DNA of 64,000 bases from Variovorax sp. YR216 (GCF_900107745.1 NZ_FNRO01000001.1:62001-126000); one strand, 5' to 3'. Positions 9,068 through 19,025 are shown, numbered from the stretch's first letter. Numbers and translations are program-made. Notes: generated by a model from the letters alone, not told the origin.

Positions 9068-9847
9068 ATGGCACCCACTCTCGCTCAACCCTCGCGCGCG
9101 AAGATTTCGGTCAAGGACCTGAACTTCTACTACGGCAAGTTCCACGCACTCAAGGGCATCAATCTCGAGATTCCGGAGAACAAGGTCACGGCCTTCATCG
9201 GGCCGTCGGGCTGCGGCAAGTCGACCCTGCTGCGCACCTTCAACCGCATGTTCGAGCTCTATCCGGAGCAGCGCGCCGAAGGCGTGATCGCGCTCGACGG
9301 CGAAAACCTGCTGACCTCCAAGCAGGACGTGGCGCTCATCCGCGCCAAGGTCGGCATGGTGTTCCAGAAGCCGACGCCGTTCCCGATGTCGATCTATGAC
9401 AACATCGCCTTCGGCGTGAAGCTGTTCGAGAACCTTAGCGCTTCCGAGATGGACGACCGTGTCGAATGGGCGCTCAAGAAGGCGGCCCTGTGGACCGAGG
9501 TCCGCGACAAGCTGCAGCAGAGCGGCTCGGGCCTCTCCGGCGGCCAGCAGCAGCGTCTGTGCATCGCGCGCGGCATCGCGATCAAGCCCGAAGTGCTGCT
9601 GCTCGACGAGCCGTGCTCGGCGCTGGACCCGATCTCGACCGCGAAGATCGAGGAGCTGATCGCGGAACTGAAGAGCGAATACACCGTGGTCATCGTGACC
9701 CACAACATGCAGCAGGCTGCCCGCTGCAGCGACTACACCGCCTACATGTACCTCGGCGACCTGATCGAGTTCGGTGCTACCGAAGAGATGTTCTTCAAGC
9801 CGAAGCGCAAGGAGACCGAGGACTACATCACTGGCCGTTTCGGCTAA
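9068..9847 (+). CDS. pstB: Phosphate ABC transporter ATP-binding protein PstB
   Basis: A 259-aa ABC ATPase. The Walker A motif GPSGCGKST is at residues 45-53, the Q loop is in [15 protein letters not shown], the ABC signature is [15 protein letters not shown], Walker B is [14 protein letters not shown], and the switch histidine is in [24 protein letters not shown] is characteristic of PstB. It starts 5 bases after pstA and ends 9 bases before phoU, within the pst operon. Confidence 0.97.
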   Translation: MAPTLAQPSRAKISVKDLNFYYGKFHALKGINLEIPENKVTAFIGPSGCGKSTLLRTFNRMFELYPEQRAEGVIALDGENLLTSKQDVALIRAKVGMVFQKPTPFPMSIYDNIAFGVKLFENLSASEMDDRVEWALKKAALWTEVRDKLQQSGSGLSGGQQQRLCIARGIAIKPEVLLLDEPCSALDPISTAKIEELIAELKSEYTVVIVTHNMQQAARCSDYTAYMYLGDLIEFGATEEMFFKPKRKETEDYITGRFG

Positions 9848-9856
9848 GGAGTTCGA

Positions 9857-10558
9857 ATGACCGAAAAGCACCTTTCCAGCCAGTTCGACAGCGAACTCAA
9901 CATGGTGTCGTCGCGCGTGATGGAGCTCGGCGGCATCGTGGAATCGCAGATCAACCAGGCCGTCTACGCGCTGCAGGAGTTCGACTCCGAGACCGCGGAG
10001 CGCGTCATGGAGACCGAGAACCGCGTCAACGCGATGGAGATCGAGATCGACCGCGAGCTTTCGTCGATCATCGCGCGACGGCAGCCGACCGCACGCGACC
10101 TGCGCCTCTTGATCGCGATCTCCAAGACCACCGCCAACCTCGAGCGCGTGGGCGATGAGGCCAACAAGATCGCGCGCATGGTCAAGTCGATCATCGAGAG
10201 CGGCGCAGCCCGTGCCCTGCCGTCGACCGAACTGCGCATCGCCGCGGACATGGCATCGGGCCTGCTGCGCAAGGCGCTCGATGCGTTCGCGCGACTCGAT
10301 ACCGCCGCGGCGCTGTCAATCCTGAAGGACGACGATCTCATCGACAAGGAGTTCGACGGCTTCGTGCGCAAGCTGGTCACCTACATGATGGAAGACCCGC
10401 GCACGATCTCCGCGAGCCTCGACCTGCTGTTCCTCGCCAAGGCGATCGAGCGCATCGGCGACCACGCGAAGAACATCGCCGAGTTCATCATCTACATCGT
10501 GAAGGGTGCCGATGTCCGGCATGCCTCCATGAATGAAATCGAAGCACAACTGCAATGA
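9857..10558 (+). CDS. phoU: Phosphate signalling regulator PhoU
   Basis: A 233-aa all-helical protein made of two PhoU repeats (about residues 20-105 and 120-210). Conserved segments include TARDLRLLIAISKT followed by NLERVGDEANKIA in the first repeat and FLAKAIERIGDHAKNIAEF in the second. PhoU couples PstSCAB transport state to PhoR and dampens PhoB activation when phosphate is plentiful. AAGGAG lies just before the ATG. It is the last gene of the pst operon; phoB follows after 54 bases. Confidence 0.96.
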   Translation: MTEKHLSSQFDSELNMVSSRVMELGGIVESQINQAVYALQEFDSETAERVMETENRVNAMEIEIDRELSSIIARRQPTARDLRLLIAISKTTANLERVGDEANKIARMVKSIIESGAARALPSTELRIAADMASGLLRKALDAFARLDTAAALSILKDDDLIDKEFDGFVRKLVTYMMEDPRTISASLDLLFLAKAIERIGDHAKNIAEFIIYIVKGADVRHASMNEIEAQLQ

Positions 10559-10612
10559 GCACGCCAGGCGGCCATACGCCGTCTCGCGAATGAATGGAGA
10601 ATCTGAGGATTC

Positions 10613-11305
10613 ATGAAGAAACCCCGCATTCTGATCGTCGAGGACGAGTCTTCGATCGCCGAGCTGATCGCCGTCAACCTTCGCCATAACGGCTTCGAGC
10701 CGATCTGGGCCGAAGACGGCGAATCGGCGCAGCGCGAGATCGATGCTTTCCTGCCGGACCTGGTGCTGCTGGACTGGATGCTTCCGGGCCAGAGCGGACT
10801 GCAACTCGCGCGCCAATGGCGCAAGGACCCGCGCACGAAGACCATCCCGATCCTGATGCTGACCGCGCGCGGCGACGAGCCGGACAAGGTCGCCGGGCTC
10901 GACGCCGGTGCCGACGACTACATCACCAAGCCCTTCTCGACGCAGGAGATGCTCGCGCGGATTCGCGCGGTCTTGCGTCGCCGCGCGCCTGAAGCGGTGA
11001 CCGAGCGGGTCGAGATCGGCGAACTCGCGCTCGACACCGCCACGCATCGCGTCACGTGGCAGGGCAATCCGCTGAAGGTCGGGCCGACCGAATTCAAGCT
11101 GCTGGGCTTCCTGATGCAGCACGCCGAGCGCGTGCACAGCCGCGCGCAGCTGCTCGACAAGGTCTGGGGCGATCACGTCTATATCGAGGAGCGGACGGTC
11201 GACGTCCACGTCAAGCGTCTGCGCGAATCCCTCGGCCCGGCCGCGCCGATGGTCGAGACGGTCCGCGGCGCGGGCTACCGGTTGACCGCACAAGCCACCG
11301 TCTGA
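10613..11305 (+). CDS. phoB: Phosphate regulon response regulator PhoB
   Basis: A 230-aa OmpR/PhoB-type regulator. The receiver domain (about 1-120) has the acidic pair near residues 10-12, the phospho-acceptor in LVLLDWMLPG (Asp54), and the conserved Thr and Lys in MLTARG and YITKPFS. The C-terminal winged helix (about 135-230) contains LLDKVWGDHVYIEERTVDVH. Its targets here would be the Pho boxes upstream of ppk1 and pstS. phoR follows 39 bases downstream. Confidence 0.96.
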   Translation: MKKPRILIVEDESSIAELIAVNLRHNGFEPIWAEDGESAQREIDAFLPDLVLLDWMLPGQSGLQLARQWRKDPRTKTIPILMLTARGDEPDKVAGLDAGADDYITKPFSTQEMLARIRAVLRRRAPEAVTERVEIGELALDTATHRVTWQGNPLKVGPTEFKLLGFLMQHAERVHSRAQLLDKVWGDHVYIEERTVDVHVKRLRESLGPAAPMVETVRGAGYRLTAQATV

Positions 11306-11344
11306 GAGGCCTCCCCGCCGAGCCGGGCGGGATAATGTTCGGGC

Positions 11345-12679
11345 ATGCCCTTTCGTATCGCGACTTTTCTACTCGCTTCGCTCCTTGGCGGCGGCGCCGC
11401 TGCATTCATTGCCTGGCGGTTCGCCTGGCTCGGCGCATGGCTGGGTGCCGTGGCGTGGCTCGCGATCGATGCGTGGCGGGCGCACCGGCTCCTGCGTGTG
11501 CTGCGCAACGATGCCGTCGGGCTGCCGTCGCGCGGTCCGGGGGTCTGGGTCGAGCTGGCTGAACGCATCCGCAAGCTGCTGCGCGACCGGGAGAAGCTCG
11601 CACAGCAGGCCGAGGAGCGGCTGCAGGAATTTCTCGCGGCGATCCAGGCATCGCCCAATGGCGTGGTGCTGCTCGACCAGCAGGGCCGCATCGAGTGGTG
11701 CAACCAGACGGCGGCCGAGCAACTCGGCATCGACGCCGAACGCGATCTGCTGCAGCACCTTTCCAACCTGGTGCGCGATCCCGCCTTCGTGGCGTACCTG
11801 GCGTCGTGGAACTACAGCCGCGATGTGGTGATCGATGCGCCTTCGAAGGCGATGCAGCGCAACCAGCACTGTCGCCTGTCGATTCAGGTGCACCCCTATG
11901 CCGGCAACCGCCGCATGCTGCTGACGCGCGACGTCACCTCGCTGGAGCAGGCGGAAGCGATGCGTCGCGATTTCGTCGCCAATGTGTCCCATGAGATCCG
12001 CACGCCGTTGACCGTGCTGGCCGGTTTCGTCGAGACCCTGCAGAACCTGCCGCTGGATGCGGACGAGCGCGCCCGCTACCTCAACCTGATGAGCCAGCAG
12101 TCGCACCGCATGGAGACACTGGTCAACGATCTGCTGACCCTGTCGCGCCTCGAAGGCAGCACCGCGCCGCCGCCCAACCGGTGGATCCGCGTGCGCGCCT
12201 TGCTGGCCCAGTGCGAGGATGAAGCGCGCGGGCTTTCGAGCCGGCTGTCGCAGCAGGGACATCGCCTGTCGTTCACGATAGAAGCCGATACCGAAATTGC
12301 CGGCGCATCGACTGAATTGCAGAGCGCCATGTCGAATCTCGTGAGCAATGCGCTGCGCTACACGCCGCCGGGCGGCGAGGTCGCGGTGTTGTGGCGCCAG
12401 TTGCCCGACGGCCGGGGTGAGTTCTCGGTGCGCGATACCGGCCCGGGCATCGCTGCGGAGCACATTCCGCGATTGACGGAGCGCTTCTATCGCATCGACC
12501 GCAGCCGCTCCCGCGAAACCGGCGGAACCGGCCTTGGCCTCGCCATCGTCAAGCACATCGCGCAGCGCCACGGCGCCGAACTGCGGATCGAAAGCAAGGT
12601 GGGCGAAGGCTCGCGCTTCACGCTGGTTTTTCCGGTCACGCGACTGCGCCGGACGCCGGCGGTCAGCGCTGTCGCCTGA
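11345..12679 (+). CDS. phoR: Phosphate regulon sensor histidine kinase PhoR
   Basis: A 444-aa membrane kinase. Hydrophobic segments fill residues 1-45, followed by a PAS-like region (about 95-190, LLDQQGRIEWCN). The DHp domain has the autophosphorylated His216 in NVSHEIRTPLTVLAGFVETL. The ATPase domain has the N box (SNLVSNALRYTPPGGE), G1 (RDTGPGIA) and G2 (GGTGLGLAIVKHIAQ). It lacks a large periplasmic sensor, as is usual for PhoR, and presumably reads PstSCAB-PhoU. Its 3' end overlaps the convergent MATE gene by 17 bases. Confidence 0.95.
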   Translation: MPFRIATFLLASLLGGGAAAFIAWRFAWLGAWLGAVAWLAIDAWRAHRLLRVLRNDAVGLPSRGPGVWVELAERIRKLLRDREKLAQQAEERLQEFLAAIQASPNGVVLLDQQGRIEWCNQTAAEQLGIDAERDLLQHLSNLVRDPAFVAYLASWNYSRDVVIDAPSKAMQRNQHCRLSIQVHPYAGNRRMLLTRDVTSLEQAEAMRRDFVANVSHEIRTPLTVLAGFVETLQNLPLDADERARYLNLMSQQSHRMETLVNDLLTLSRLEGSTAPPPNRWIRVRALLAQCEDEARGLSSRLSQQGHRLSFTIEADTEIAGASTELQSAMSNLVSNALRYTPPGGEVAVLWRQLPDGRGEFSVRDTGPGIAAEHIPRLTERFYRIDRSRSRETGGTGLGLAIVKHIAQRHGAELRIESKVGEGSRFTLVFPVTRLRRTPAVSAVA

Positions 12680-14003
12680 CAGTCCACCCGAGCAGCACGA
12701 GAAAGAGCACCGCGGTGGCGAAAAGCGCCGCGCCGCTCATGAGCCAGAACGCGAGGGGCGATTGCATCGCCGCCCAGGGGCCGATCCCGCGATAGGCCAG
12801 CAGATAGCTCCCACCCAGGCCGACGCCCCACAGCAGGGTGCAATAGAGGATCAGCGGCATCACCGTCACCTGATAGCAGCGCAGCACGAAGACGCACAGC
12901 GTCTGCAGTGCGTCGGCGAGGTGATAGAAGGAGGTCGCCAGCAGCAGCGTCGCCCCCAGCGCGATGACTGCGGGGTTGGCCGAGTAGATGCCCGCCAGCT
13001 GCCAGCGGAACAGCGCCATGGCCGATGCGATGAGCAGCGCGAAGAGCAGCGTCAGCTGGAAGCCCTTGCGCCCCGCCTTCCGCGCGAACAGGGGGTCGCC
13101 GGCACCCAGCCAGAAGCTCACGCGCGCGCTCGTGGCGATGGCGAGCGACAGCGGCACCATGTAGGCGACCGCGGTGAGGTTCGAGGCGATCTGGTGCGCG
13201 GCCGACGCTGCCGTCCCGAGGCGGGCGATGAAGAGCGCCATGAGCGTGAACGAGGTCACTTCCACCAGCACGGCGAGCCCGGCCGGGAGGCCCAGCCTTG
13301 CGAACTTGCGAAGCTGCGTCCAGTCGGGCGGCTCGATGCGCTGCCAGAAGCGGTACTCGCGATACGAAAGTTCGGTGCGCAAGAGCCAGAGCGCCGCGCC
13401 GAGCATGGCGTAGTTCACCACCAGCGTGGCCCAGCCGCATCCGACGAGGCCCATCGCCGGCAGGCCCGCACCGCCGAAGGCGAACCAGATCGACAGCGGC
13501 AGCTTGATGCCCAGCGATGCCAGTTGCAGCCAGGTCACGAGTTGCGGCTTGCCCAGGCTCTGGTTGAGCGTGCTGAAGAGACGGAAGAGCAGGGCCGGCG
13601 CCAGGGCGAAGGCGAGCACGCCAAGATAAGCCTCGACGTCGCCGCGCATGCCTGGCGGCACGTCGGTCCACCGCAGCATTGGCGCGGGAAACAGCAGGAT
13701 CGCCATCCCGATCGCGATCGCGGCGCCGCAGACGTAGAGCGATTGCCTGACCGACCGGCCGACCTCGGACGTACGTTGCGCGCCATGGAGCTCGGCCCAG
13801 ACAGGCAGCAGCGCCTGCAGCGCCCCCATCAGGGAGACATAGACGCTGATGAAGATCGCGGACCCGACCGAGAGCGCAGCCAGCGCGCCTTCGGCATAGC
13901 GGCCCGCAACGATCGTGTCGGTGACGCCGAAAGCCATGACCGCCATCTGCCCGACGAACACCGTCGCGGCGTGGCGTCCGATGACGCGCCGCTCGCTAGT
14001 CAC
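12663..14003 (-). CDS. MATE family multidrug/metabolite exporter
   Basis: A 446-aa integral membrane protein with about 12 hydrophobic segments in two six-helix halves, as in MATE (NorM/DinF) exporters, which move cationic drugs or metabolites by Na+ or H+ antiport. Family-like stretches are GQMAVMAFGVTDTIVAG near the N terminus, FRLFSTLNQSLGKPQLV mid-protein and SAAHQIASNLTAVAYMVPLS in the second half. The GTG start at 14003 overlaps the end of the upstream glycosyltransferase gene by 8 bases, so the two are likely cotranscribed. The substrate cannot be predicted. Confidence 0.86.
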   Translation of the reverse strand: MTSERRVIGRHAATVFVGQMAVMAFGVTDTIVAGRYAEGALAALSVGSAIFISVYVSLMGALQALLPVWAELHGAQRTSEVGRSVRQSLYVCGAAIAIGMAILLFPAPMLRWTDVPPGMRGDVEAYLGVLAFALAPALLFRLFSTLNQSLGKPQLVTWLQLASLGIKLPLSIWFAFGGAGLPAMGLVGCGWATLVVNYAMLGAALWLLRTELSYREYRFWQRIEPPDWTQLRKFARLGLPAGLAVLVEVTSFTLMALFIARLGTAASAAHQIASNLTAVAYMVPLSLAIATSARVSFWLGAGDPLFARKAGRKGFQLTLLFALLIASAMALFRWQLAGIYSANPAVIALGATLLLATSFYHLADALQTLCVFVLRCYQVTVMPLILYCTLLWGVGLGGSYLLAYRGIGPWAAMQSPLAFWLMSGAALFATAVLFLVLLGWTVRRQR

Positions 14004-15726
14004 CGACGGGCGTCAGGCGTTGATACAGCAGCAGGTCGTCCCCGGGGCTTGTCGGGCGACGCAAGGTGCCGACGAGGCGCCAGCTTTCGAGATTCACGAT
14101 CTCATGGAGCTTCGCGATTGCGTCGGGGCTGACCAGCAGCCAGGGGCAGGGCGGACCGCCGACCAGCGGCTGCACGTTGAAATTGCCGTGGTAGCGCAGC
14201 GCCGCGATGTGCGGGCGGCCAAGTGCCAGTTCGGAGATGCAGCCCGGCTGGCCGACGCGTTCGGCGATCGCGTTGACCTGCGGCACATAGCTGCGGGCGA
14301 AGTCGAGCACCGGCAGCCACAGCGTCATGACCAGCATCCAGCACAGGGCGGCGCCTCCGGCTGGCAGCACGAGCGTCTTCCACAGCGCCGCGCGATGGCG
14401 TCCGGTGCGCCATCGCACCAGCCAGGCCCAGGCCAGCGTTGCCGTGAGCGCGAAGATAAAGGGCGCCAGGGAAAACTGCGGAACGAAACCTGGGGCCAGC
14501 CTGGCGACGTTGGCCGCAGGCTTGGCCGGAACGCCGGTTTGCATGGCGACCCAGATCACCCAGATGATGATGGCCGAGCCGCTGAAGAACAGCAGAGTGA
14601 ACCAGTCGATCAGCGCGGCCACGCTGCGCCGGAAGGTCGGCAGCGCGAAGGCGGCCAGTGTCGCGAACGCCGGCAGGCCAAGGAGCAGCGAGCGCTCGGA
14701 GAAATTGGTGGTCCAGGTCGCCAGCAGCGGCACGGCCGCGAACCACATGGGCAGGGCGACGTGGCGTGCAGTCAATTGCCGGCGCCAGCGCCAGAGTGTC
14801 CAGATCGCGAGCGGCCAGGTCGGCCAGGTGAACCAGAGCAGGAGCTTGGCCTGGCTGCGCACTTCGGGCAGCACGCCGCGCGAGGTCGGCAGGTCGATCT
14901 TCCACTCCAGCAGGCCGAGCGCGCCTGCCAGTGCGCACGCGAGCAGCGAGATGACGAACACCGCCGCGATCGAGGCCGTGGTGTAGGTGGGTTCGGACGC
15001 GGGCACTTCCTGGGCCGGCAGGCGCTTGCGTTCGATCAGCAGGATGACGCCACAGCCGATTCCAAGTGCCAGGCCGACCGTCGGACCGCCGCTGAGCGCC
15101 AGCCCGACGGCGCCCAGGATCAGCGCGGCGAAGGGGCCGATGCGTCGGTAGGGCAGTGCCGCGACACCGAAGAACAGGTTCGAGGCGAAGAACAGTTGCG
15201 CGAGGGCCGGCGTGGTTTCATGCCCGAGTTGGGCCAGCCCGAGCGATGCAATGAGCGCCAGGAGCGCCCCGTCGGCGATGGCGCGCGCATAGTCGGTCGG
15301 CCGCGCCTCGCCGCCGAAGGCGAATGCGACCGGTTGGGCGCGGTAGGTGCGCGCCAGGTAGTAGACGGCATACCACGTCACGGTGAACGTGCCGGCGAGA
15401 AGCAGCGCGAAGGCGATGCGGACCGCGAGGTCGGGATTGATCCACGAAGGCGCGATCTTGATCGCCCAGGCCCCGATCCAGTAGGGGATCAGCGCCGGCG
15501 TCTCGGGGCGCAGCCCGAGCAGCAGCGGGTCGAACCAGGCCGCAATGCCCCCCTTGCTCTGGGCGAGCTCGGCCATGTAGCCGAACGAGGTGATGTCCGC
15601 GCTCTTCCACGGACCGCGGCCGAGCAGGCCGGGCATGAGGTACGCCGCGCACAGCAGCAGCAACGCAACGCGCGGGAGGCGGCGCACGGCGCTCTGGGCA
15701 ACGATTGCGGGCGTCGGCTGGTTCAA
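13996..15726 (-). CDS. ArnT-like membrane glycosyltransferase family protein
   Basis: A 576-aa polytopic membrane protein with a short cytosolic N terminus and about 11-13 hydrophobic segments. The pattern of an early GRGPWKSADITSFGYM acidic periplasmic loop followed by many transmembrane helices and a soluble C-terminal region of about 130 residues (FNVQPLVGGPPCPWLLVSP) resembles ArnT/PMT (GT-83/GT-39) lipid-linked sugar transferases. The donor and acceptor are unknown. It lies between rpmE2 and the MATE gene on the same strand, but a terminator separates it from rpmE2. Confidence 0.7.
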   Translation of the reverse strand: MNQPTPAIVAQSAVRRLPRVALLLLCAAYLMPGLLGRGPWKSADITSFGYMAELAQSKGGIAAWFDPLLLGLRPETPALIPYWIGAWAIKIAPSWINPDLAVRIAFALLLAGTFTVTWYAVYYLARTYRAQPVAFAFGGEARPTDYARAIADGALLALIASLGLAQLGHETTPALAQLFFASNLFFGVAALPYRRIGPFAALILGAVGLALSGGPTVGLALGIGCGVILLIERKRLPAQEVPASEPTYTTASIAAVFVISLLACALAGALGLLEWKIDLPTSRGVLPEVRSQAKLLLWFTWPTWPLAIWTLWRWRRQLTARHVALPMWFAAVPLLATWTTNFSERSLLLGLPAFATLAAFALPTFRRSVAALIDWFTLLFFSGSAIIIWVIWVAMQTGVPAKPAANVARLAPGFVPQFSLAPFIFALTATLAWAWLVRWRTGRHRAALWKTLVLPAGGAALCWMLVMTLWLPVLDFARSYVPQVNAIAERVGQPGCISELALGRPHIAALRYHGNFNVQPLVGGPPCPWLLVSPDAIAKLHEIVNLESWRLVGTLRRPTSPGDDLLLYQRLTPVGD

Positions 15727-15749
15727 CTCGGGTGGGGAGCGTGCTCGTT

Positions 15750-15787
15750 GGGAAAGAAAAAGGGCAGCGCGGTAACCCGGGCTGCCC
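15750..15787 (-). terminator. Rho-independent terminator of rpmE2
   Basis: On the minus strand, GGGCAGC (15787-15781) pairs with GCTGCCC (15768-15762), followed by TTTTTCTTT. It lies 20 bases past the rpmE2 stop and before the next gene's start. Confidence 0.85.
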
Positions 15788-15807
15788 TCGACTCGGAAGC
15801 GCCTTCC

Positions 15808-16065
15808 TTACTTGGAGGCCGTCTTGCCGAAGCGGTTGCGGAATTTCTCGACGCGGCCGCCCATGTTGTCGACCGACTTTTGCGTGCCGGTGTAGAACGG
15901 ATGCGATTCGCTCGAGGTATCGAGCTTGAACAGAGGCAGTTCACGACCGTCGTCGGTCTTGCCGGTTTCCTTGGTGTTGACGCACGAGCGGGTCACGAAC
16001 TTGAAGCCGTTCGACAGGTCGACGAACAGAACTTCGCGGTAGTTCGGGTGAATGCCTTCTTTCAT
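15808..16065 (-). CDS. rpmE2: 50S ribosomal protein L31 type B (zinc-free form)
   Basis: An 85-aa bL31 with [16 protein letters not shown] at the N terminus and [20 protein letters not shown] near the C terminus. Only one cysteine remains (RSCVN), so the CxxC zinc site of the C+ form is absent; this is the RpmE2/YkgM type. The start at 16065 is at the conserved Met; the frame stays open upstream to 16143 without similarity. It is monocistronic with its own terminator. Confidence 0.95.
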   Translation of the reverse strand: MKEGIHPNYREVLFVDLSNGFKFVTRSCVNTKETGKTDDGRELPLFKLDTSSESHPFYTGTQKSVDNMGGRVEKFRNRFGKTASK

Positions 16066-16185
16066 GATGATTCCTTTGGTCGATGCGAGAGCCACAATCC
16101 ACGCAGCAGGGGCGCCGCGGTGCACTTTTCGCGAAGCCCGCAATTATCGCATACTGGCCCTTTTCTGCGCCAGAGGCCTAGAGTC

Positions 16186-17247
16186 ATGCCCCAAACCACC
16201 CTGCGTGCCGGCCTTGTCGGCTACGGATTCGCCGGTCAGACCTTTCATGCGCCCGTCCTGTCGGCGGTGCCCGGACTGGTGCTTGGCGCCGTGGCAAGTT
16301 CCCAGCCGCACAAGGTTCACGCGGATTGGCCGCAGGTGGATGTGGTCCCGGATGTTGACGCCCTGTTGCGCCGAACCGACATCGATTTGGTGGTCGTCGC
16401 CACGCCCAATGCCCAGCACCATCCGGTTGCCAAGGCGGCGCTCGCCGCCGGCAAGCACGTGGTCGTGGACAAGCCGTTCACCCTCGATGCGGCGCAGGCG
16501 CGCGAGTTGGCGGCGATGGCCGAGCGGCAGGGCCGGGTGCTGTCCGTCTATCAGAACCGGCGGTTCGACTCCGACTTCCTCGCGTTGCGCGAAGTCCTCG
16601 CAAGCGGCGAACTGGGGCGACCGGTCTACTTCGAGTCGCATTTCGACCGTTTTCGCCCCGAGGTGCGGGCGCGCTGGCGTGAACAGCCGGTGCCTGGCGC
16701 CGGGCTCTGGGTCGATCTCGGCTCGCACCTCGTCGACCAGGTGGTGCAGTTGTTCGGCCGTCCCGATGCGCTGCATCTCGACAGTGCGGTCCTGCGCGAT
16801 GGTGCGCTCGTCGAGGACTACTTTCACGCCGTCTTGCGCTACGAAAGCGGCCCGCCTGCGCCGCTGCGTGTCGTCCTGCACGCGACGACGCTGGCTGCAC
16901 ATGCCGCTCCCCGCTACATCGTGCATGGCACCCGGGGCAGCTACATCAAACGTGGCGTGGACCCTCAGGAAGACGCGCTTCGCGCCGGAGGCCGCCCGAC
17001 GGATGCCGCATGGGGTGCGGATCCGGTCGACGGCGAGCTGACGGTGTGCGCGGCCGACGGGCGCATGCAAACGCGCAAGCTGCCGACGAAGGCGGGCGAC
17101 TATGTCGCCTACTACGCCGCGTTGCGCGATGCGATTCTGGGGAAAGGCCCGAATCCGGTCTCGCCGGATCAGGCGGTCGAGCTGATGGAACTGCTCGACC
17201 TCGGCCGACAAAGCGCCACCGAAGGGCGGGCCCTGCCGGCGCGCTGA
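16186..17247 (+). CDS. Gfo/Idh/MocA family NAD(P)-dependent oxidoreductase
   Basis: A 353-aa protein. The N-terminal Rossmann fold has GLVGYGFAGQTFHAPVL (residues about 8-24) and the family signature VVDKPFTLDAAQA, in which DKP replaces the usual EKP. The C-terminal alpha/beta dimerisation domain includes WVDLGSHLVDQVVQLFGRPD with the likely catalytic His. Relatives act on sugars, inositol or similar polyols; the substrate here is not predictable. Its stop codon abuts the rho stop (convergent, 0 bases between). Confidence 0.88.
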   Translation: MPQTTLRAGLVGYGFAGQTFHAPVLSAVPGLVLGAVASSQPHKVHADWPQVDVVPDVDALLRRTDIDLVVVATPNAQHHPVAKAALAAGKHVVVDKPFTLDAAQARELAAMAERQGRVLSVYQNRRFDSDFLALREVLASGELGRPVYFESHFDRFRPEVRARWREQPVPGAGLWVDLGSHLVDQVVQLFGRPDALHLDSAVLRDGALVEDYFHAVLRYESGPPAPLRVVLHATTLAAHAAPRYIVHGTRGSYIKRGVDPQEDALRAGGRPTDAAWGADPVDGELTVCAADGRMQTRKLPTKAGDYVAYYAALRDAILGKGPNPVSPDQAVELMELLDLGRQSATEGRALPAR

Positions 17248-18513
17248 TCAGCCGCCGCGACGCATCATGTCGAAGAACTCGACATTGGTCTTGGTGGCCT
17301 TCATGTTCTTGAGCATCAGCTCCATCGCCTCGATCTCGTCCATGTTGTACATGAGCTGACGCAGGATCCGGGTCTTCTGCAGGATCTCGGGCGGCAACAG
17401 CAGTTCTTCGCGGCGGGTGCCGCTGCGGTTGAGCTGGATCGAGGGGAACACGCGCTTCTCGTAGAGGCGGCGGTCGAGGTGGATTTCGGAGTTGCCGGTG
17501 CCCTTGAACTCTTCGAAGATCACCTCGTCCATGCGGCTGCCGGTGTCGATCAGCGCAGTGCCGATGATGGTCAGCGAGCCGCCTTCTTCCACATTGCGTG
17601 CCGCGCCGAGGAAGCGCTTGGGGCGCTGCAGGGCGTTGGAGTCCACGCCGCCGGTCAGCACCTTGCCGGACGAAGGCACCACGTTGTTGTAGGCACGGGC
17701 GAGGCGGGTGATCGAGTCGAGCAGGATCACCACGTCCTTCTTGAGCTCGACCAGGCGCTTGGCGCGCTCGATCACCATTTCGGCGACGTGTACGTGGCGG
17801 GCGGCGGGCTCGTCGAAGGTCGAGGCGATGACTTCGCCCTTGACCGTTCGCTGCATCTCGGTCACTTCTTCAGGCCGCTCGTCCACGAGCAGCACCATCA
17901 TGTGCACCTCGGGGTAGTTGGCACTGATCGCGTGTGCGATGTGCTGCATCATGACCGTCTTGCCGCTCTTGGGCGGGGCCACGAGCAGGGCGCGCTGGCC
18001 TTTGCCGATCGGGGCGATGATGTCGATGATCCGGCCGGTGATGTTCTCGTCGCCCTTGAAGTTGTCGCGTTCGAGGCGCATCAACTGCTTGGGGAACAGC
18101 GGGGTCAGGTTCTCGAACATGACCTTGTGCTTGTTCGCCTCGGGCGGGCCGTCGTTGACCTTGTCGAGCTTGGTCAGCGCGAAGTAGCGCTCGCCGTCCT
18201 TGGGCGTGCGCACTTCGCCTTCGATCATGTCGCCGGTGTGCAGGTTGAAGCGTCGGACCTGGCTCGGCGAGATGTAGATGTCGTCCGTGCTCGCGGTGAA
18301 GCTGGTGTCGGGGCTGCGCAGGAAGCCGAAGCCGTCGGGCAGGATTTCGAGCACGCCGTCGGCAAACACCTGTTCGCCGGCCTTCGCACGCTTCTTGATG
18401 ATCGCGAACATCAGTTCCTGCTTGCGCATGCGACCGACGTTTTCGATCTCCAGGGCTTCGGCCTGCTTGAGGACTTCGGAGACGTGAAGTGCCTTGAGTT
18501 CGTTTAAGTGCAT
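17248..18513 (-). CDS. rho: Transcription termination factor Rho
   Basis: A 421-aa hexameric RNA-dependent ATPase. The N-terminal Rho_N segment begins [19 protein letters not shown]; the cold-shock-like RNA-binding domain includes [12 protein letters not shown]. The P loop is [17 protein letters not shown], Walker B is [19 protein letters not shown], and the Q/R-loop region is [20 protein letters not shown]. It starts at the conserved MHLNEL; the open frame extends 10 codons upstream. It lies downstream of trxA, which has its own terminator, an arrangement common in proteobacteria. Confidence 0.98.
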   Translation of the reverse strand: MHLNELKALHVSEVLKQAEALEIENVGRMRKQELMFAIIKKRAKAGEQVFADGVLEILPDGFGFLRSPDTSFTASTDDIYISPSQVRRFNLHTGDMIEGEVRTPKDGERYFALTKLDKVNDGPPEANKHKVMFENLTPLFPKQLMRLERDNFKGDENITGRIIDIIAPIGKGQRALLVAPPKSGKTVMMQHIAHAISANYPEVHMMVLLVDERPEEVTEMQRTVKGEVIASTFDEPAARHVHVAEMVIERAKRLVELKKDVVILLDSITRLARAYNNVVPSSGKVLTGGVDSNALQRPKRFLGAARNVEEGGSLTIIGTALIDTGSRMDEVIFEEFKGTGNSEIHLDRRLYEKRVFPSIQLNRSGTRREELLLPPEILQKTRILRQLMYNMDEIEAMELMLKNMKATKTNVEFFDMMRRGG

Positions 18514-18562
18514 GGAACGACCCCTTGCGGGGATAGCTGTCAAAACGGGGGGGAGGTTTGAT

Positions 18563-18583
18563 GTGAGGCGAGAGATGCCTCAC
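18563..18583 (-). promoter_or_regulatory. Hairpin in the rho 5' leader
   Basis: GTGAGGC (18563-18569) and GCCTCAC (18577-18583) form a 7-bp stem about 50 bases upstream of the rho start, in the leader that Rho-dependent attenuation is known to use in E. coli. There is no U tract. A regulatory role is inferred. Confidence 0.35.
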
Positions 18584-18644
18584 AAACCGGGGAACTCGAA
18601 CCGGGTCCCTGAAAGGGCCGGTGATCTTTGGGGGATTATGACAG

Positions 18645-18678
18645 GAAAAAAGCCGCCAACGCATTGCGCGTGGGCGGC
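18645..18678 (-). terminator. Rho-independent terminator of trxA
   Basis: On the minus strand, a stem GCCGCC / GGCGGC (18678-18673 with 18657-18652) is followed immediately by TTTTTTCC. It sits 14 bases past the trxA stop. Confidence 0.85.
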
Positions 18679-18692
18679 CGGGAGGCTCTTTT

Positions 18693-19025
18693 TCAGGCGA
18701 GCTGCTGGTCGATGAAGGCGGTCAGTTGCGCCTTGCTCATCGCGCCGACCTTGGTGGCGGCAAGCTGGCCGTCCTTGAACAGCATCAGGGTCGGGATGCC
18801 GCGGATGCCGAACTTGGCGGGGATGTCGCGGTTCTCGTCGACATTCATCTTGGCGATCTGCAGCTTGCCTTCGTAGGCGCTGGAGACTTCGTCCAGGATT
18901 GGCGCGATCATCTTGCAGGGGCCGCACCATTCGGCCCAGTAATCCACGAGCACAGGCTTGCCGGACTTGAGCACGTCGGCTTCGAAAGAGGAGTCGGAGA
19001 TGTGTTTGATGAGGTCGCTGGCCAT
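18693..19025 (-). CDS. trxA: Thioredoxin 1
   Basis: A 110-aa cytosolic disulfide reductant. The active site is WCGPC at residues 33-37, in the context [18 protein letters not shown]. The conserved cis-proline is in [14 protein letters not shown]. Length and motifs match TrxA. It lies upstream of rho on the same strand and is separated from it by a terminator. Confidence 0.98.
   Translation of the reverse strand: MASDLIKHISDSSFEADVLKSGKPVLVDYWAEWCGPCKMIAPILDEVSSAYEGKLQIAKMNVDENRDIPAKFGIRGIPTLMLFKDGQLAATKVGAMSKAQLTAFIDQQLA

Noticed and set aside
13915..16185. Long plus-strand frame joined in frame to the Gfo/Idh oxidoreductase
   Set aside because: The first 757 codons are antisense to the ArnT-like gene and rpmE2. 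The family similarity starts only at 16186.
17479..18507. A 342-codon plus-strand frame opposite rho
   Set aside because: Pure antisense shadow of rho; no recognisable domain.
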